16,323 nt of DNA from RFXV01 sp038150465 (GTDB lineage Bacteria > Bacteroidota > Bacteroidia > Flavobacteriales > Schleiferiaceae). The notes beneath the pieces are model-generated. The model saw only the letters and a list, made by a program, of their open reading frames with translations, did no database searches and was not told the origin of the DNA. Position 1 is the first letter of the stretch; every line of letters starts with the position of its first letter. The stretch is from the NCBI GenBank assembly GCA_038150465.1, contig JAYOTP010000042.1, positions 1 to 16,323 of the forward strand, read 5' to 3'. Made by a program: the position numbers and the translations under genes. This document shows positions 13,764-16,323 of the stretch, in pieces.

Positions 13764-16001
13764 ATGCGCAGGCGGCTTTTCACCTACTTTCTCTTGCTCG
13801 GGCTCAGCACCTACGGGCAATCTTCATTTTATCATTCAGACTCGGTCCGCGAGGTTCGGATCTATTTCTATGCCGCGGATTGGGACCAACAGCTCGACAG
13901 CCTGTATGTGGCTGGTGAAAAAGAACGGATACTCGCAGATGTGGTGATCGACAACAGCCGCTACGACAGCGCAGGCATTCGGTACAAAGGTTTCAGCTCG
14001 GTGGCGGTGAACCGGACCAAGAACCCTTTCAACATCAAACTGGACCATGTGATCGACGGCCAAAACCACCGAGGGTTCGACAAGATCAAACTGTCCAACG
14101 GCATACAGGATCCCTCTTTCTTAAGAGAGGTGCTGACCTACGACATCGCGTCGAAATACATGCCTTGTTCGCGGGCGAACTTCGTCGAACTCTACATCAA
14201 TGATTCCCTCTGGGGGCTTTATACGAATGTGGAAGCGGTCAATAAGCCGTTCATCGGCCATCGGTTCGGCGAGAAATACGGACCCTTTTTCAAATGCAAT
14301 CCCGAAGATCTCGACATCACACCAGGAGGAGAAAATTCCAATCTGAGCAGCACGCACGGCACCGATTCCCTGAACTACACCGCCTACTACGACATGAGAT
14401 CCGACCGTGGTTGGTCTGCACTCTATGGGCTCATAGACACCCTGAACAACCATCCGGCCCGTTTGGAACATATTCTCGATGTGGACCGTGCGCTTTGGAT
14501 GCACGCCATCAACTACGCGCTGGTCAACTTCGATTCCTATGTGGGCTATGGGCAGAATTACTACCTCTACCGCGGTTTGAACGGTCAGTTCAGCCCGATC
14601 CTATGGGATCTGAACATGTCCTTTGGCAGCTTTCGACTGACCGATGCCTCCTCTGAGCACTACAACGGTTTTGACATTGCACAGGCGCAGCAAATGGACC
14701 CGCTGATCCACCACAAAGCGATCTCCATTGCCCCGAGGCCTCTAATGCGCAATCTCTTTGCAGAACCCCGATACCGACGAATGTATCTGGCACACATCCG
14801 GACGATCATCGAAGAGAACATCCAGAACCAGTACTACAGACAAAAAGCTTTGGCCTTGAGGTCACAGATCGATTCTTATGTGCAAAAAGACCCCCATAAG
14901 TTCTACACCTACAGTGATTTCATCAGCAACCTGGACAGCCAGGTCGCTTTGCCCACGGCGATCTGTCCGGGCATCACGCAATTGATGGAAGAAAGGGCGC
15001 AATACCTGAGTTCATATCCGGGGTACAGCGGAGCGCCTGCGATCTCGAATCTGGCCAACGGAATGCTGCAACCTGGCGAAGACCTGTGGATCACCGCCGA
15101 GATACAGGATGCCAGCGAGGCCATCATCAAATACCGCTTTGGGTCCAACCAGCGCTTCAGCGAAGCGAGCATGCACGACGACGGACTGCACAACGATGGC
15201 CAGGCCAATGATGGAATCTTTGGCGTGTGGATCCCGGAGGCCAGCAATCATCTGGAATATTACCTCTATGCGGAAAACGATTCATCCGGAGTCTTCTCCC
15301 CAAAAAGAGCGGCGAACAGCTTTTACACTTTGGACGCTTCAGTGCAGCCTGGGGCAGTGGTGATCAACGAGCTGATGTCGGACAACGCCTCAACTGCGGC
15401 CGATGGCAGCGGGACCTACGAGGACTGGATCGAGCTCTACAACCCAACGAGCTTTCCCCTTTCGACCGCGGGTCTTTATCTGAGCGATACGCTGGACCCT
15501 GCTGCATACTGGCCTTTGCCCGCGTACAGCATTCCGCCCGAAAGCTATTTGATCATTTGGGCAGATGACGACACCCAGCAGGGCGTAGCGCACGCTTCTT
15601 TCAAATTGTCCAAGGCGGGCACTTCGCTTTACCTGTTGAATTCCAACGAGCTCGTTCTCGATTCGGTGACCCTCGGGCCTTTGGCGGAAGATGTGTCTTT
15701 TGCCCGCTTTCCCAATGGAACGGGTTCCTTTGCACCCCGTACGCCTACCTTTAGGAGGAGCAATGACGAAAGTGCACCCCCCAAATGGCCTGGAAATATG
15801 TATCCGGTCTACCCGAATCCATTTTCAGATCACATCTTTCTGGGCGAGACCGATGACGTGGTGGTTTGGAGCATACTCGGGCGCGAGGTTTTCCGTGCGC
15901 AGGGGATCGATCGGATCGACACTGCCGAATGGAGCCCCGGGCTCTACATCATTCAGTCGATACGGACCAAGGGAACAGTCAAAGTAATTAAGACCCAATG
16001 A
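13764..16001 (+). CDS. CotH-kinase / lamin-tail protein with T9SS tag
   Basis: 745 residues; ATG directly follows the TAG of the preceding gene. The signal peptide (2-19) ends in TYGQ. The CotH domain spans about 28-400: R-x-x-G-x-S-S (IRYKGFSSV, 72-80), a K-x-P-F-x-x-x segment (86-92), FDKIKLSN, GLYTNVEAVNKPFI (151-164), NFDSY (255-259), NYYLY (265-269) and the metal-site-like WDLNMSFG (281-288). CotH proteins are atypical kinases named for a spore-coat protein; here export implies an extracellular target. A DDG-HNDG-ANDG segment (462-474) resembles acidic calcium-binding repeats. A lamin-tail (LTD-like) domain is at about 529-650 (VVINELMSDN, DWIELYNP). The T9SS type A domain covers 680-745 (YPVYPNPFSDHIFL to VKVIKTQ). 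Kinase activity is unproven. Confidence 0.88.
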   Translation: MRRRLFTYFLLLGLSTYGQSSFYHSDSVREVRIYFYAADWDQQLDSLYVAGEKERILADVVIDNSRYDSAGIRYKGFSSVAVNRTKNPFNIKLDHVIDGQNHRGFDKIKLSNGIQDPSFLREVLTYDIASKYMPCSRANFVELYINDSLWGLYTNVEAVNKPFIGHRFGEKYGPFFKCNPEDLDITPGGENSNLSSTHGTDSLNYTAYYDMRSDRGWSALYGLIDTLNNHPARLEHILDVDRALWMHAINYALVNFDSYVGYGQNYYLYRGLNGQFSPILWDLNMSFGSFRLTDASSEHYNGFDIAQAQQMDPLIHHKAISIAPRPLMRNLFAEPRYRRMYLAHIRTIIEENIQNQYYRQKALALRSQIDSYVQKDPHKFYTYSDFISNLDSQVALPTAICPGITQLMEERAQYLSSYPGYSGAPAISNLANGMLQPGEDLWITAEIQDASEAIIKYRFGSNQRFSEASMHDDGLHNDGQANDGIFGVWIPEASNHLEYYLYAENDSSGVFSPKRAANSFYTLDASVQPGAVVINELMSDNASTAADGSGTYEDWIELYNPTSFPLSTAGLYLSDTLDPAAYWPLPAYSIPPESYLIIWADDDTQQGVAHASFKLSKAGTSLYLLNSNELVLDSVTLGPLAEDVSFARFPNGTGSFAPRTPTFRRSNDESAPPKWPGNMYPVYPNPFSDHIFLGETDDVVVWSILGREVFRAQGIDRIDTAEWSPGLYIIQSIRTKGTVKVIKTQ

Positions 16002-16003
16002 TC

Positions 16004-16323
16004 ATGAAGAAGATACTTTCTATTGCATGCTTTTTGACCACGCTTGTTATGCAGGCGCAGGTCTTGACCATCACCAATTACAGCACGGCGGATGGGCTGT
16101 TGAGCGATGCCATCAACTGTGTGGAGGTCGACGCCTCCTACAACCATGTCTGGGTGGGCACCAATAATGGCTTGAACAAATACGATGGAAACAGTTGGGT
16201 GGGATTCACCACAGCGGATGGTCTGGTCGATAACAATATCAAGGCGATTGCAGCAGTCAACGGATCGGTCTGGGTGGGGACGGATTTTGGCGTATCCCGA
16301 TTCGATGGCAGCAGCTGGACGAC
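16004..16323 (+). CDS. Beta-propeller protein, Reg_prop-like (partial)
   Basis: The N-terminal 106 codons are visible; the gene runs off the window. Signal peptide KKILSIACFLTTLVMQAQ. Then STADGLLSDAIN and two repeats of about 40 residues centred on VWVGT-NNG and VWVGT-DFG with DGNSW/DGSSW. These are blades of the two-component-regulator propeller (Reg_prop/YVWVGT type) found in sensors and in secreted proteins. It could be the sensor part of a hybrid histidine kinase or, given its secreted neighbours, another T9SS cargo; the missing C-terminus decides. An alternative ATG lies six bases upstream (15998), sharing ATGA with the CotH gene stop. Operon membership with the two preceding genes is likely. 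Confidence 0.8.
   Translation, partial: MKKILSIACFLTTLVMQAQVLTITNYSTADGLLSDAINCVEVDASYNHVWVGTNNGLNKYDGNSWVGFTTADGLVDNNIKAIAAVNGSVWVGTDFGVSRFDGSSWT

Noticed and set aside
1..16323. CRISPR arrays, insertion sequences, transposases
   Set aside because: No regular direct repeats with spacers, no transposase-like reading frame and no terminal inverted repeats were seen.

Overview
The window looks like a chromosomal segment from a member of the Bacteroidota, most likely a Flavobacteriales-type or related marine lineage; the genus cannot be fixed from sequence alone. Three things point there. Several secreted proteins end in type IX secretion system (T9SS) type A sorting domains with the YPNP motif. 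The aerotolerance (Bat) operon has the gene order typical of Bacteroidota. The tRNA promoter fits the Bacteroidota consensus TTTG / TAnnTTTG. Most of the window is roughly 55-60% GC by hand counts of a few lines, while the first ~1.2 kb is clearly more AT-rich (about 40%).

Layout. Positions 1-1170 (+ strand) hold the last codons of a T9SS-secreted protein and two small lipoproteins, one C2-like and one lipocalin-like. Positions 1178-1331 (- strand) hold a tRNA-Ala(GGC) with its own terminator and a near-perfect promoter that overlaps the end of batE. Positions 1327-9323 (- strand) are a complete eight-gene Bat operon, in transcription order MoxR ATPase, DUF58 protein, an unnamed membrane-anchored protein, batA, batB, batC, batD, batE. 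Neighbouring genes overlap or lie within a few bases, so translation is probably coupled throughout. Positions 9413-11948 (- strand) hold a ligase-associated-type metallophosphoesterase (pdeM-like) preceded by a glutamine-hydrolysing asparagine synthase (asnB). A 252-bp divergent intergenic region follows, with a plausible asnB promoter and a perfect inverted repeat. Positions 12201-16323 (+ strand) are a tight run of secreted-protein genes: an arylsulfotransferase-like protein with a T9SS tag, a CotH-kinase / lamin-tail protein with a T9SS tag, and the start of a beta-propeller (Reg_prop type) protein cut by the window end.

How the parts work together. In the Bat operon a MoxR AAA+ ATPase is expected to act, chaperone-like, on VWA-domain proteins (DUF58, BatA, BatB) with MIDAS metal sites. 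BatC/BatE supply TPR interaction surfaces, and BatD plus the unnamed protein supply periplasmic beta domains anchored by one membrane helix. The right-hand cluster encodes extracytoplasmic proteins that look like group-transfer enzymes (sulfate or phosphate) exported through T9SS; joint action on surface molecules is a hypothesis only. The Bat operon and housekeeping genes are known systems. The less explored parts are the unnamed Bat-operon gene, the sulfotransferase-like/CotH pair, and the AT-rich lipoprotein block abutting the 3' end of the tRNA.
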